A stretch of DNA of 45,216 nucleotides from Actinomycetes bacterium (GCA_025964575.1 JAOPYO010000270.1:1-45216), one strand, 5' to 3'; positions 1 through 7,981 are shown, counted from the stretch's first letter. A program made the numbers and translations. The notes: generated from the letters alone by a model not told the origin.

Positions 1-1101
1 GCAGGAGAACGAGTAGGCGTCCATCTGGTAGATCGAGTTGAACATGAACGCGCCCAGCAGTGGGACGCCCGGGGTGACGAGCATCAGATAGGCGCCCATG
101 TCCGCCAGCAGATCGACCTTGAGCCCGCGGATCTTCCCGTCGCTCTCGGCGGCGAGGGTGAGCCGCTGGATCTGGTCCCGGCCGTGGTGCGTGGCCATGG
201 TGCCCTCGCTGCGCGACTCGGTCCACTTGATCGGCCGGCCCAGCCTGCGCGCCAGCAGCAGGCAGATGACCTCTTCGCCATAGACCTGCAGCTTGGAGCC
301 GAAGCCACCGCCGACGTCCGGGGCGATGACCCGCAGCTTGTGCTCGGGGATGCCCGTGACCATGGCCAGCATCAGCCGCAGGATGTGCGGGATCTGGGTC
401 GCCGACCAGAGCGTGAACTCGTCTCCGAGGGGCTCGCAGACCACCGCCCGTGGTTCCATGGCGGCCGGGATCAGCCGCTGCTGGATGTACCTGCGCTCCA
501 GCAGGACCGGCGCGTCCCGGAGGGCCGCGTCCAGGTCGCCGTTCTCGAAGACCCAGGTGTACGACTTGTTGCCCGCATCATGGACCTTGTCCGCACCTTC
601 CTGGAGGGCCTGTTCCATGTCGAGCACGGGGGGCAGCGGTTCATAGTCGATGTCGATGGCCTCGAGCGCGTCCGCCGCGGCATAGCGGTCACGGGCGACC
701 ACACAGGCCACCGGCTCCCCGGCGTACCGCACCTCGGTGACCGCCAGCGGCGGATGGTCGGGCAGCACCATGTCCTCGGTGACCGGCCACGCGCACGGCA
801 GGCTGCCCTGTTCGGCGGCCAGATCGGCTCCGGTGAACACGGCGATGACCCCAGGCCTCTGGAGCGCGGCGGTCGCGTCGACGTTCGCGATGCGGGCATG
901 GGCATACGGGCTGCGGAGGAACGCCACATGGCACAGCCCGGGCAGCTGAATGTTGTCGGTCCACTGGGTCTGCCCGGTGATCAGCCGGGCGTCCTCGCTG
1001 CGCTTACGGGCCGAGCCGACCTCCCGGCGGGCGTCGGGCTCGGTCAGCTGATCGCTCTCCGCGAGCTGCTCGGCGATGACCTCAGGTGCGATCTCACTCA
1101 T
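1..1101 (-). CDS. Xanthine dehydrogenase/CO dehydrogenase family molybdopterin-binding subunit (CoxL-like), 3' end outside window
   Basis: Large subunit of a molybdenum hydroxylase (xanthine oxidase/aldehyde oxidase/CO dehydrogenase superfamily). Translating the minus strand from ATG 1101 gives 367 open residues, the N-terminal half of a protein usually near 750-800 residues. The start resembles the family ([14 protein letters not shown], then RSPYAHARI), and the glycine-rich cofactor motif [10 protein letters not shown] lies near residues 261-270. GCTCAGGAGG just before the start is a good ribosome site, and the start overlaps the stop of the upstream 2Fe-2S subunit by 8 bp, so the two are translationally coupled. 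The active-site loop that separates form I CO dehydrogenase from other members lies outside the window, so the substrate cannot be assigned. Confidence 0.93.
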   Translation of the reverse strand, partial: MSEIAPEVIAEQLAESDQLTEPDARREVGSARKRSEDARLITGQTQWTDNIQLPGLCHVAFLRSPYAHARIANVDATAALQRPGVIAVFTGADLAAEQGSLPCAWPVTEDMVLPDHPPLAVTEVRYAGEPVACVVARDRYAAADALEAIDIDYEPLPPVLDMEQALQEGADKVHDAGNKSYTWVFENGDLDAALRDAPVLLERRYIQQRLIPAAMEPRAVVCEPLGDEFTLWSATQIPHILRLMLAMVTGIPEHKLRVIAPDVGGGFGSKLQVYGEEVICLLLARRLGRPIKWTESRSEGTMATHHGRDQIQRLTLAAESDGKIRGLKVDLLADMGAYLMLVTPGVPLLGAFMFNSIYQMDAYSFSC

Positions 1102-1615
1102 GGGTCGCCTCCTGAGCTGCGCTGTGTCCTGCGGACGCCGTACCGCCGTTGTGCCGCATGTCGTCGGCGGCGTGGCGGACGGCCCGGACGATGTTCTGAT
1201 AACCGGTGCAGCGGCAGAGGTTGCCCTCGAGCCCCTCGCGGATCTCGTCCTCGGACGGGTCGGCGTTCTCCCGCAGCAGATCGATCGACGCCATGATCAT
1301 GCCGGGGGTGCAGAACCCGCACTGGAGCGCGTGCTCCTCGTGGAAGGCCCGCTGCATGGGGTGAAGCTTCCCGGCGATGCCCAGGCCCTCGATGGTGGTG
1401 ATCTCGTGGTCGTCGGCCTGGACGGCGAGCACAGAACAGCTCTTCACACTCGTGCCGTCGAGCAGCACGGTGCAGGCTCCGCAGTTGCTGGTGTCGCAAC
1501 CGATCGGGGTGCCTACCTTCCCCAATCGTTCGCGCAGGTAGTGAACGAGCAGCAGGCGCGGTTCGACGTCGTCCTCATACGTCACACCGTCGACCTCGAC
1601 CTTGATCCGGGGCAT
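1094..1615 (-). CDS. (2Fe-2S)-binding subunit of a molybdenum hydroxylase (CoxS-like)
   Basis: Small electron-transfer subunit, 173 residues, carrying both 2Fe-2S clusters of the xanthine dehydrogenase/CO dehydrogenase family. The N-terminal plant-type ferredoxin cluster is formed by C40, C45, C48 and C60 (CDTSNCGAC then C). The C-terminal helical cluster is formed by C99, C102, C134 and C136 (CGFC and CRC). It passes electrons from the molybdenum centre of the large subunit to a flavin subunit. A GAGGAGG site precedes the ATG. The gene order is small subunit then large subunit. No FAD (CoxM-like) subunit lies upstream inside the window, so it must be downstream of the large subunit or elsewhere. 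Confidence 0.95.
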   Translation of the reverse strand: MPRIKVEVDGVTYEDDVEPRLLLVHYLRERLGKVGTPIGCDTSNCGACTVLLDGTSVKSCSVLAVQADDHEITTIEGLGIAGKLHPMQRAFHEEHALQCGFCTPGMIMASIDLLRENADPSEDEIREGLEGNLCRCTGYQNIVRAVRHAADDMRHNGGTASAGHSAAQEATHE

Positions 1616-1830
1616 ACGTCCTCCTCAGGACTGGCTGTCAACCAATGAGCGTGTCCGGGCATGGGGGTGATATCGGGACACGTCAAAAGGAGGAGGGGCA
1701 TGTGGCCACTGCATTGGGACCACCTCCTGAGGGAGGGCGATCTCTAGAACGTATGCCCAGGCAAGCGCCCATGCCAGACTTCGGTGTGACCTATTTCACG
1801 CAAAGGAGCATTAAAGGGCCCCTTACCGAT
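1616..1830. other. Intergenic region between coxS-like start and phoD terminator
   Basis: No convincing gene. It should contain the promoter of the minus-strand molybdenum hydroxylase operon, but I see no clear -35/-10 pair. On the plus strand there is an unusually strong AGGAGG followed by ATG at 1700 and only 15 codons (stop at 1747). Confidence 0.4.
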
Positions 1831-1870
1831 GTGATCCTGCAGTTGGCAGCGACTCCAACTGCAGGATCAC
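1831..1870 (-). terminator. Perfect 16-bp hairpin downstream of phoD
   Basis: Arms GTGATCCTGCAGTTGG (1831-1846) and CCAACTGCAGGATCAC (1855-1870) are perfectly complementary around an 8-nt loop. The hairpin lies 13 bp past the phoD stop codon. There is no long T-run, which is common for actinobacterial terminators. Confidence 0.8.
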
Positions 1871-1883
1871 GGGGGCGCCGGGG

Positions 1884-3431
1884 TCAGTGCCGCGGGGGAA
1901 GGTCTACCGAGTAGAGAACGATGTTGTTGAGGTCACGGAGCTTGACGGTCAGGACCTTGGTGTGGCCGTCGATGGCGACATCGCCGAAGAACTGGGCGCC
2001 CTCGGCGGGGGACGCGTTGGGGCGTGGGCCGGTCTTGATGAACTTCAACTGGGGCCCGAAGGTCCCGTCGAGCGTGTTGGGCCCGAAGGTGCCGGCGTTG
2101 AGCGGTCCGGCGACGAACTCCCAGAACGGGTCGAAGTCGGTGAAGGACGCCTTCGCCGGGTCGTAGTAGTGGGCCGCCGTGTAGTGCACGTCGGCGGTCA
2201 CGAACACCAGGTTGGTCACCTGATGCTTCTTGGCATACGAGAGGATCTCGGCGAACTCGCCCTCCCGGCCCAGCGGGGCGCCGTTGTCGCCCTGCGCGAC
2301 CGCTTCCTGGTTCACCGCGCCGTCCGGCACGACCAGGCCCAGTGGCAGATCATTGGCGATGACCTTCCAGGTCGCGGTGGACCGGCGCAGTTCCTGCTTG
2401 AGCCACGCGGTCTGCTCGGCGCCGAGCAGACCGACCTTGGCGCCGGGGGTGTTGTCCGGGCTGTTCGGATCCTTGTAGGTCCGCATGTCGAGGAGGAACA
2501 CGTCCAGCAGCGGGCCGTGCGAGATCTTCCGGTAGATCTTGCCGTCCTTGGGCGGCAGGATCGAGATCGGCGTGTACTCGAAGGCCGCGCGACGGGCATG
2601 GGCCGCCAGCACGTCCACCCGCTTCTCGGTGTATCGGGCATCGTCGAGGATCTGCCCGGGGTACCAGTTGTTGCGCACCTCGTGGTCGTCCCACTGGTAG
2701 ATCATCGGCACCTGCGCGTTGAAGGCCCGCAGGTTGTCGTCCAGCAGGTTGTAGCGGAACTGGCCGCGATACTCCGCCAGCGTCTCCGCGACCTTCGACT
2801 TCTCCTGAGTGACGAGGTTGTGCCAGGTGGTGCCGTCCGGCAGCGGGACCGACTCGACGAGCGCGCCGTCGGAGTAGACCCAGTCGCCGCTGCACAGGAA
2901 GAAGTCGGGGTCCGCCGCCGCCATCGCGTTGAAGATCTTGTAGCCGCCGAACCCGGGATTGATGCCCCAGCCCTGCCCGGCCAGGTCTCCCGCCCAGACG
3001 AACCGCACGTCCCGCTTGCCGTTCGAGGGCGTACGGAAGTGCCCCGCGACGGGCTCCGAGACCGTACGGCCGTCGGGGTCGGCCAGGCGCACGCGGTAGT
3101 GGATCTCGTCGTTGGACGGCAGGTGACGCAGCCGGGTCTTGCCGGTGAGGTCGGTGTCGGGGGTGAGCAGCGGCCCGCGTAGCGTATGGCAGCCGCGGAA
3201 GTCGGGACGGGTGCTCACGTCGACGAGCATCCGCGACGGCCGGTCCGCCCGGGCCCAGACGACGGCGTGCTCCGCCGTCACATCGCCGCTCTGCACCCCG
3301 TGCGTGAGGCTCGGCCGGGTGCGCAGCAGCGCGGGGGCCGCGGAGGCCGCGGGTTCCAGCGAGCCGAGCACAGCCGCGCCGCCACCCGCGACGAGGCCGG
3401 TTCGCAGGAAGGTACGCCTGTCAAGCACCAT
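1884..3431 (-). CDS. phoD: Alkaline phosphatase D family protein (PhoD), Tat-exported
   Basis: Secreted metallophosphoesterase of the PhoD family, which releases phosphate from phosphodiesters and monoesters outside the cell. From the ATG at 3431 the product has 515 residues and opens with a twin-arginine signal (DRRTFLRTG, then a glycine/alanine-rich hydrophobic stretch ending near AASA). PhoD metal-binding motifs follow in order: GDLAGQGWG, SGDWVYSDG near residue 180, WDDHEVRNNW near 246, NDLPLG, and TADVHYTAAHYY near 410. An in-frame ATG 126 bp upstream is less likely, because the chosen start has GGAG at a good distance and puts the RR motif at residues 5-6. Monocistronic; a strong hairpin follows. 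Confidence 0.93.
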   Translation of the reverse strand: MVLDRRTFLRTGLVAGGGAAVLGSLEPAASAAPALLRTRPSLTHGVQSGDVTAEHAVVWARADRPSRMLVDVSTRPDFRGCHTLRGPLLTPDTDLTGKTRLRHLPSNDEIHYRVRLADPDGRTVSEPVAGHFRTPSNGKRDVRFVWAGDLAGQGWGINPGFGGYKIFNAMAAADPDFFLCSGDWVYSDGALVESVPLPDGTTWHNLVTQEKSKVAETLAEYRGQFRYNLLDDNLRAFNAQVPMIYQWDDHEVRNNWYPGQILDDARYTEKRVDVLAAHARRAAFEYTPISILPPKDGKIYRKISHGPLLDVFLLDMRTYKDPNSPDNTPGAKVGLLGAEQTAWLKQELRRSTATWKVIANDLPLGLVVPDGAVNQEAVAQGDNGAPLGREGEFAEILSYAKKHQVTNLVFVTADVHYTAAHYYDPAKASFTDFDPFWEFVAGPLNAGTFGPNTLDGTFGPQLKFIKTGPRPNASPAEGAQFFGDVAIDGHTKVLTVKLRDLNNIVLYSVDLPPRH

Positions 3432-3558
3432 GGATCGCTCCGCTTCTCGATCAGGTCGATCAGGTTGGTCAGCCCGCATGTTCGCCGTTCTGTCGGGCCC
3501 AGGCGTTGCCACACGATGAACTCCGCAAAAACCCCTTCGGCGGGAAATGCCGATCAAC

Positions 3559-3588
3559 TTGACAACAGAGGGTGACGGAGTGTCTCCT
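3559..3588 (+). promoter_or_regulatory. Candidate promoter for a leaderless Cys-leader transcript
   Basis: A perfect TTGACA (3559-3564), an 18-nt spacer, then a weak -10 TCTCCT (3583-3588). The predicted start would fall on or near the A of ATG 3596, making the leader ORF leaderless. The -10 matches only 3 of 6 consensus bases, so this is tentative. Confidence 0.35.
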
Positions 3589-3595
3589 AGTGCCC

Positions 3596-3679
3596 ATGCC
3601 AGCGCGTGCCTTCGGTCGTAGCCTCGTGGTCTTCCGCCACCAGGCCGCCGCGCTGTGTCCTTCGTGTTGTTGTCGCTGA
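3596..3679 (+). CDS. Cysteine-rich leader peptide upstream of the cysteine-dioxygenase-like gene
   Basis: A 27-codon ORF ending in LCPSCCCR, with four Cys codons in the last seven (tgt cct tcg tgt tgt tgt cgc tga). It ends 79 bp before the start of the cysteine-dioxygenase-like gene on the same strand. An in-frame GTG at 3590 is an alternative start, with GGAG 9 nt before it. In mycobacteria, short polycysteine ORFs, often leaderless, are known to act as cysteine-responsive attenuators of downstream genes. The placement before a cysteine-catabolism family gene makes chance less likely. A role in regulation is inferred, not shown. Confidence 0.65.
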   Translation: MPARAFGRSLVVFRHQAAALCPSCCCR

Positions 3680-3752
3680 CCGCATCGCTTTCAGCGGCTT
3701 TCCCCGGTTCTGACCCGTCTTCTTAGGCGTGGCGTACGCCTTACACGAAGGA
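3674..3752 (+). promoter_or_regulatory. Possible attenuator structures between Cys leader and downstream gene
   Basis: CGCTGA (3674-3679, the last leader codons and stop) pairs with TCAGCG (3691-3696). Further on, AGGCGT (3725-3730) pairs with ACGCCT (3736-3741). Flanking that stem, TCTTC (3718-3722) can pair with GAAGG (3747-3751), which is the ribosome site of the next gene. A ribosome stalled on the Cys codons would disrupt the first stem and could change access to the ribosome site. The pairings are visible; the mechanism is inference. Confidence 0.4.
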
Positions 3753-3758
3753 CTTCCA

Positions 3759-4202
3759 GTGGACCTCGACGTCATTCCCGACATCACGATGCGTGGCCAG
3801 GACGATCCCCATGGCCGCTCCACCACCCGCCGGCCGGCGACGGTGGGACAGCTGGCCACCCGGATCGGTGACCTCGCCGGGCGCCCCGCGGACTGGTGGC
3901 ACCTGGTGGTGCTCGACCACGCCGGTCCCAGCCAGGTGCCGCTGACCGACGCCGACGGCGTGCGGCTGTGGCTGACGACCTGGCCACCCGGGCACCGTAC
4001 GAATCTGCATGACCACGACGTCACCGAGGTATCGACAGTGATCGCCGGTGAGCTGACCGAGGTCACCATCGCCCCGGACGGAGTCACCGAGCGGCCGCTC
4101 CGGGCCAACCGCGTGCGGGTGCACGGCGGCGGCCACACCCACGAGCTCCACAACCCCGGCCCCGCCTTCGCCATCACCATCCACGCCCACCTCGCTACCT
4201 GA
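3759..4202 (+). CDS. Cysteine-dioxygenase-like cupin, atypical active site
   Basis: Resembles bacterial cysteine dioxygenase type I, a cupin that oxidises cysteine to cysteine sulfinate. From GTG 3759 (GAAGGA 6 nt upstream) it has 147 residues; GTG 3729 would add 10. The family core is clear: WLTTWPPGHRTNLHDHD at 71-87 gives iron ligands H84 and H86, and HELHN at 128-132 gives the third, H128. The C-terminus differs from the usual S-x-H-x-Y followed by SPP. It reads TIHAH and stops three residues later, so the expected Ser is Thr (T140), the expected Tyr is His (H144), and the C-terminal tail is missing. It may be a diverged thiol dioxygenase with another substrate. A Cys-rich leader ORF precedes it. 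Confidence 0.8.
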   Translation: MDLDVIPDITMRGQDDPHGRSTTRRPATVGQLATRIGDLAGRPADWWHLVVLDHAGPSQVPLTDADGVRLWLTTWPPGHRTNLHDHDVTEVSTVIAGELTEVTIAPDGVTERPLRANRVRVHGGGHTHELHNPGPAFAITIHAHLAT

Positions 4203-4244
4203 AATTCCGTATTCGGATCGTTACTCAGTGCTATTCCCGACAGT

Positions 4245-4790
4245 ATGGCGCGGGTGGGATCTCGACGGGAGAACGGTCTTCAGGGTGACTTCGGCGAAGC
4301 GTGGCTTGAGGCCGTCGCCGCCGGCAGCGGTCTGCTGCATGGGCGTCCGACCTCGCTCGACTTTCAAAAGGCGGATGTGCAGCTGATTTATCCAGGTCAC
4401 GCGTCGAAGACGCGCTACCCCACCGTGCTGGTGCAGGTGAAGACCACAGTGGGGTTGCGAGGTCCGTCAGACGGCGTGTTCTCCTATGACCTCGATATCG
4501 GGACCTACGAAGTGCTTCGGCAGACCGACCACGCTGTGCGGAGGATTTTGGTGGTCATCGGTCTGCTGCCAGACGGTGACAGCGTTCGTCTGACGCCTGA
4601 GGGAACGCTTTTGGCGGGTAGGGGTGCCTGGGTCTCTCTTGAGGGAGAGCCTCCCTCCGGCAACCAGGCCACGCGGACCGTGCGGTTACCTGAGGCGAAC
4701 ACTCTTGACCAAGAGGGTCTCGAACGAATGTTGAAGACCTATGGGATCCGTAGATCTATGCCGGCACCCGACGTCAGCGCGTGGGAGTAG
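4245..4790 (+). CDS. DUF4365 domain protein, PD-(D/E)XK nuclease-like
   Basis: A 181-residue protein resembling DUF4365, a family with a restriction-endonuclease-like fold often found in mobile or defence contexts. Visible nuclease-like positions are E18 (GDFGEAWLE), D44 (FQKADVQL) and Q64-V-K66 (VLVQVKTT), in the order expected for E...D...QxK. I see no ribosome site before the ATG, so the transcript may be leaderless. The stop is 2 bp before the start of the following unknown gene, which implies co-translation. Codon use has more T/A at third positions than the flanking genes, a hint of transfer. The DUF4365 call comes from motif recognition alone. Confidence 0.65.
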   Translation: MARVGSRRENGLQGDFGEAWLEAVAAGSGLLHGRPTSLDFQKADVQLIYPGHASKTRYPTVLVQVKTTVGLRGPSDGVFSYDLDIGTYEVLRQTDHAVRRILVVIGLLPDGDSVRLTPEGTLLAGRGAWVSLEGEPPSGNQATRTVRLPEANTLDQEGLERMLKTYGIRRSMPAPDVSAWE

Positions 4791-4792
4791 AC

Positions 4793-5968
4793 GTGACCGA
4801 ACGTGATGCTGCGCGCGATGATGGCCACATGATGGTCCCTGCGCTGTCCGCTTTCACAAGCTACTTGCACGCGGCAGGCTGGGTCGTCGAAGACGATGAC
4901 GGGCGCACGGTCTTGTGGCGGCAGGCGGGTGCCCCGGCTGACACGGACATGCAAATCGTCCTGCCCACTCTGGAAACCGTCCGGGACTATCCCGATCGTG
5001 CCTATGAGGCTTTGCGAGCGCTGGCCTACGCGGAACAGCGACTGCCGCAGGAGATCATGGCCGACATCCGTTTTGGTGGTGCCGACAATGTGGCCGTTCG
5101 GCTCACGCCGGATGCTCCATCCGGGGAAGCACCGCTCTTCCTCGCTGAGGCGGCGGTGTCCGCACTGCGTACGTTCGTTGTGGCGTCGGCTGCCGCGCTG
5201 GACGTCAACTCGCTGGTGTTGCCGGCACGGCGGCCGCAGCGGGCGGAGACCTATGCAGGGCAGGCCCGGCTCTCCATGCAGCCAGGCAGCTTCGTGCTGG
5301 CCTTGGCGCTGCCGTTGCTCGACGCCTACCCGGACCAGAGAGCATCCGCGCAGGAGGGGCAGAGCCTTCTTGTCGACATCCCTCCCCAGCCGTTCGGTCG
5401 GCGGGTATCCGACCGGATGCTCGCGGTGGCGCGACGCGCTCAACTTCTGGCTGATGAAGTGGGCAGGGGGGATCGGCCGCTGGCGGCGTTCGGCCGCGCG
5501 GAACCACACGCACCCAACGCCACCGAACTGGCCGCCCTTGGGGAGCTGGGCGGGCCCGACCATGACCTTTATCAACTCCGCTTCGCCTGGTCGCCGTTGG
5601 CATCGGCCGCCAGAGAGCCGCTCCGTTTGAAGATCACGCCTAGCCAGCAGCGCATTCTCGGCGAGGCGTCCGAATTCCTCCGGACCAGACAACCGAGGAG
5701 CGGGGTCACGGTCCAGGGCCTGGTAGTACGGCTCTACCGGGAGGGCAAGTTCGGCAGGGGCGAAGTCGTCATCCAGGGCATCGATGACGACAGCGGGGTC
5801 GCCCGGCGGTTCCGCGTGGAGCTCGATGAGACGGACTACCGGGAGGCGGTACGGGCGCATGGCAACGGGCTTCAGGTGATCGCCACCGGCGATCTGGACA
5901 TCCGCGGTACGCGGCTGTCGCTGCGCCCGCTGAGGTCCTTCGCCGTGATGCCCGGGCTCGACGACTGA
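4793..5968 (+). CDS. Unrecognised protein coupled to the DUF4365 gene
   Basis: A 391-residue soluble protein that I do not recognise. GTG 4793 was chosen because GGGAG lies 5 nt upstream and it follows the DUF4365 stop directly; in-frame upstream codons run back into the DUF4365 gene. No signal peptide or membrane segment is visible. The N-terminal 220 residues are mixed alpha/beta. The last ~110 residues alternate short strands (GVTVQGLVVRLYREG, GRGEVVIQGIDD, RRFRVELDETDY, GLQVIATGDLDI), which looks like a small beta-barrel; a nucleic-acid-binding OB-like fold is only a guess. The tight coupling suggests it works with the nuclease-like partner, perhaps as a partner or specificity subunit. 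Confidence 0.8.
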   Translation: MTERDAARDDGHMMVPALSAFTSYLHAAGWVVEDDDGRTVLWRQAGAPADTDMQIVLPTLETVRDYPDRAYEALRALAYAEQRLPQEIMADIRFGGADNVAVRLTPDAPSGEAPLFLAEAAVSALRTFVVASAAALDVNSLVLPARRPQRAETYAGQARLSMQPGSFVLALALPLLDAYPDQRASAQEGQSLLVDIPPQPFGRRVSDRMLAVARRAQLLADEVGRGDRPLAAFGRAEPHAPNATELAALGELGGPDHDLYQLRFAWSPLASAAREPLRLKITPSQQRILGEASEFLRTRQPRSGVTVQGLVVRLYREGKFGRGEVVIQGIDDDSGVARRFRVELDETDYREAVRAHGNGLQVIATGDLDIRGTRLSLRPLRSFAVMPGLDD

Positions 5969-6013
5969 GTGATGCGCTCAGAGCGAGCCGACCTCGACGG
6001 CTTTCCGCGCTCT

Positions 6014-6135
6014 GTGCCGTGATCTGCAACCGTCTCGTCGGGGGTGGCGCTTCAGCCGTCGAGCAGCTCGATCTTCGGCCCGCCGGGCAACGCGACGTAG
6101 TCCTTCTTGGTCCAGGGAACACCGTGGACGGTCAT
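6014..6135 (-). pseudogene. Remnant of a Uma2 family gene with internal deletion
   Basis: Reading the minus strand from ATG 6135 gives 27 codons (WTKKDYVALPGGPKIELLDG at the end), matching residues 18-38 of the intact Uma2 gene at 8192-8776. The sequence then jumps at about 6055 to the equivalent of that gene's extreme 3' end. Here CTGAAGCG is shared with the codons for LKR, but the frame is shifted so that TGA at 6052-6054 terminates it. Similarity continues past the stop in both copies (GTGATCTG..CCGTCT..TCAGG-like). About 450 bp of the gene is missing. The 340-bp gap between 5969 and 6308 holds only this remnant and the sigma factor promoter region. Confidence 0.75.
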
Positions 6136-6308
6136 TCCGCTCCCTCTCCCGGCGATGCCCCGACCCCCCGAGCACCCGCTCGATCAACGCGTGACTCCGT
6201 CTCTGTAAGCGCTGTCGCCGAACTCACCAGCGGTCCGTAAGAACCACGTCCGGCAGATGAGTACAGGGTGTCAGAGCAGACAGCAGCCGATGGGAGTTGA
6301 GGTGGCGG

Positions 6309-6860
6309 GTGCAGGATGATGCCACGCGGTTCACCGCTTTGTATGACGAGTTTTATCCAAGGGTCTTCGCATATTCCCGCGCGCATTCCGATGCGGACGT
6401 CGCAGAGGACATTGTTCACGAGACCTTTCTGGTCGCCTGGCGGCGGTTGCCCGAGCTGCCCGCCGACGGGCCGCTGCCCTGGCTGCTGGGGGTCGCCCGG
6501 AACGTACGCCTCCAGCAGCGGGACCGTGGCCGCCGCCGGCAGACGCTCGCGGACCGGATCGCCGCCCAGACCACCGATCAGGATCGGGCCACCTGGGACA
6601 TCGCCGACCTGGTCGTGGACCGGGCGGCCGGGTTGGCCGCGGTCGCCACGCTCGACGAGGCGGATACGGAGGTCCTGCTGCTGAAGGCCTGGCACGGCCT
6701 CACCGCGACGCAGGCGGCCAAGGTCCTCGGCTGTTCCAAGGCCACCTATTTCGTCCGGCTGCACCGGGCCCGCAAGCGACTGGCCCAAGCCCTCAACGCA
6801 CCCGCCGGGCCCGCCCCGGCCACCCTCATGCTCCAGCACCAGGAAGGCAAAGCCTCATGA
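6309..6860 (+). CDS. RNA polymerase ECF-type sigma factor
   Basis: Extracytoplasmic-function sigma factor of 183 residues. Region 2 covers about residues 8-75 (FTALYDEFYPRVFAYSR, then DIVHETFLVAWRRL). Region 4 covers about 112-165 (LTATQAAKVLGCSKATYFVRLHRARKRL). GTG 6309 is chosen because GAGGTGG lies just upstream; a TTG 12 bp earlier is an alternative. It overlaps the next gene by ATGA. GAACC at 6241 and GTACA at 6261 could form an ECF-type promoter and suggest autoregulation, but weakly. The sigma/CU044_5270 pairing is common in Streptosporangiales and relatives. Confidence 0.92.
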   Translation: MQDDATRFTALYDEFYPRVFAYSRAHSDADVAEDIVHETFLVAWRRLPELPADGPLPWLLGVARNVRLQQRDRGRRRQTLADRIAAQTTDQDRATWDIADLVVDRAAGLAAVATLDEADTEVLLLKAWHGLTATQAAKVLGCSKATYFVRLHRARKRLAQALNAPAGPAPATLMLQHQEGKAS

Positions 6861-7981
6861 CCCGCAAGGTCGACGAGATGAAGGTCCTGACGGCGCTGCG
6901 CCCGGCTGACGCCAGGTCGCGGACCGATCCCGCCCGGCTGGCGGAGATCCTCGCCACTCCCCGGTCCAGGACCGATGCGCGCTGGACGGCCAAGCGGCGG
7001 ATCCCGGTGCTGCGGCTCACCGCCGGGCTGGCCGCCGCCGGCGTGGCCGCCGGAGTGGCGGTTGCCGTGGTCGGCACGTCACCGGGCGGGCAGCAGGTCT
7101 CCGGGCACGGGGGGACGACCGCGCAACAGTCGCTGGACGCACGGACCATCCTGCTCGCCAGTGCCACGGTCGCGGAGCGTGCGCCGTCCAGCTCGGGTAA
7201 GTACTGGTACACCAGCGAGCGAGACACTCGCAAGGTTCAATTCCTGTCCCGCAAGGGCTTCGGGCGGTCCCCGGGCCGGACCAGGGTGCCCGTGCCGTTC
7301 GAGGCCTACGTCGTCTCCACCCTGGAGACGTGGGAGGGTCTCACCACCTCCAGGGCAGCGGGCAACCCCAAACTGAAGATCATTTTCTCGTCGGCCGCGG
7401 ACGAGGCGAAATGGAAGTCGCTGGGCTCGCCCGCTCTCGTCCACGGCCCGGCCAAGCCGTTCATCAGCAACAACAACTTCGGCGGGCTTGGCGCCCAGAT
7501 CGGGAACCACAAGCTCAACGCGCACGCCGTGGCCGCCCTGCCGACCAATGCTGCCGGGGTCGAAGTGCTACTGCGCAGGCTGTACGCCAGTGATTCGCCC
7601 GCCCAAGATGGCAGTTTCGCCGAATATGTCTGGGGCGCTGCGGGACCCCTGCTGGCCGGTCCGATCACGCCCGGCGCCCGGGCGGCTCTCTTCCGGGTGC
7701 TGGCCAAGCAGCCCGGCATCACCGCCCGGCCGGCCGTCGACTTGCTGGGCCGCAAGGGCGTCGGGTTGACCTACCAGTGGATCATTTCGCCTCTCAAGGG
7801 GGATAAGGGCATCCCTGGGCACCCTGGGGGTAGCACGAGCACCCTGATCATCGATCCGGGGACCGCCCGGCTACTGGAGCACCATTTCGCCAGCGACGGC
7901 AGCCCGCCGGCCACGCTCGTTGCCGAGACCTACCAGTCCATGGGCTGGACCGATCACCTTGGCACCCCGGCCTCCTCCTGA
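6857..7981 (+). CDS. CU044_5270 family protein, probable sigma-associated membrane protein
   Basis: A 374-residue single-pass membrane protein with a cytoplasmic N-terminus of about 48 residues, a transmembrane helix at about 52-73 (VLRLTAGLAAAGVAAGVAVAV) and a ~300-residue external domain. The N-terminal pattern (LRPADARSRTDPARLAEILA) is characteristic of the CU044_5270 family, almost always encoded after an ECF sigma factor. It starts within the sigma stop codon (ATGA). An anti-sigma or sensing role is inferred from position. No zinc-binding HxxxCxxC anti-sigma motif is present. Confidence 0.85.
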   Translation: MTRKVDEMKVLTALRPADARSRTDPARLAEILATPRSRTDARWTAKRRIPVLRLTAGLAAAGVAAGVAVAVVGTSPGGQQVSGHGGTTAQQSLDARTILLASATVAERAPSSSGKYWYTSERDTRKVQFLSRKGFGRSPGRTRVPVPFEAYVVSTLETWEGLTTSRAAGNPKLKIIFSSAADEAKWKSLGSPALVHGPAKPFISNNNFGGLGAQIGNHKLNAHAVAALPTNAAGVEVLLRRLYASDSPAQDGSFAEYVWGAAGPLLAGPITPGARAALFRVLAKQPGITARPAVDLLGRKGVGLTYQWIISPLKGDKGIPGHPGGSTSTLIIDPGTARLLEHHFASDGSPPATLVAETYQSMGWTDHLGTPASS

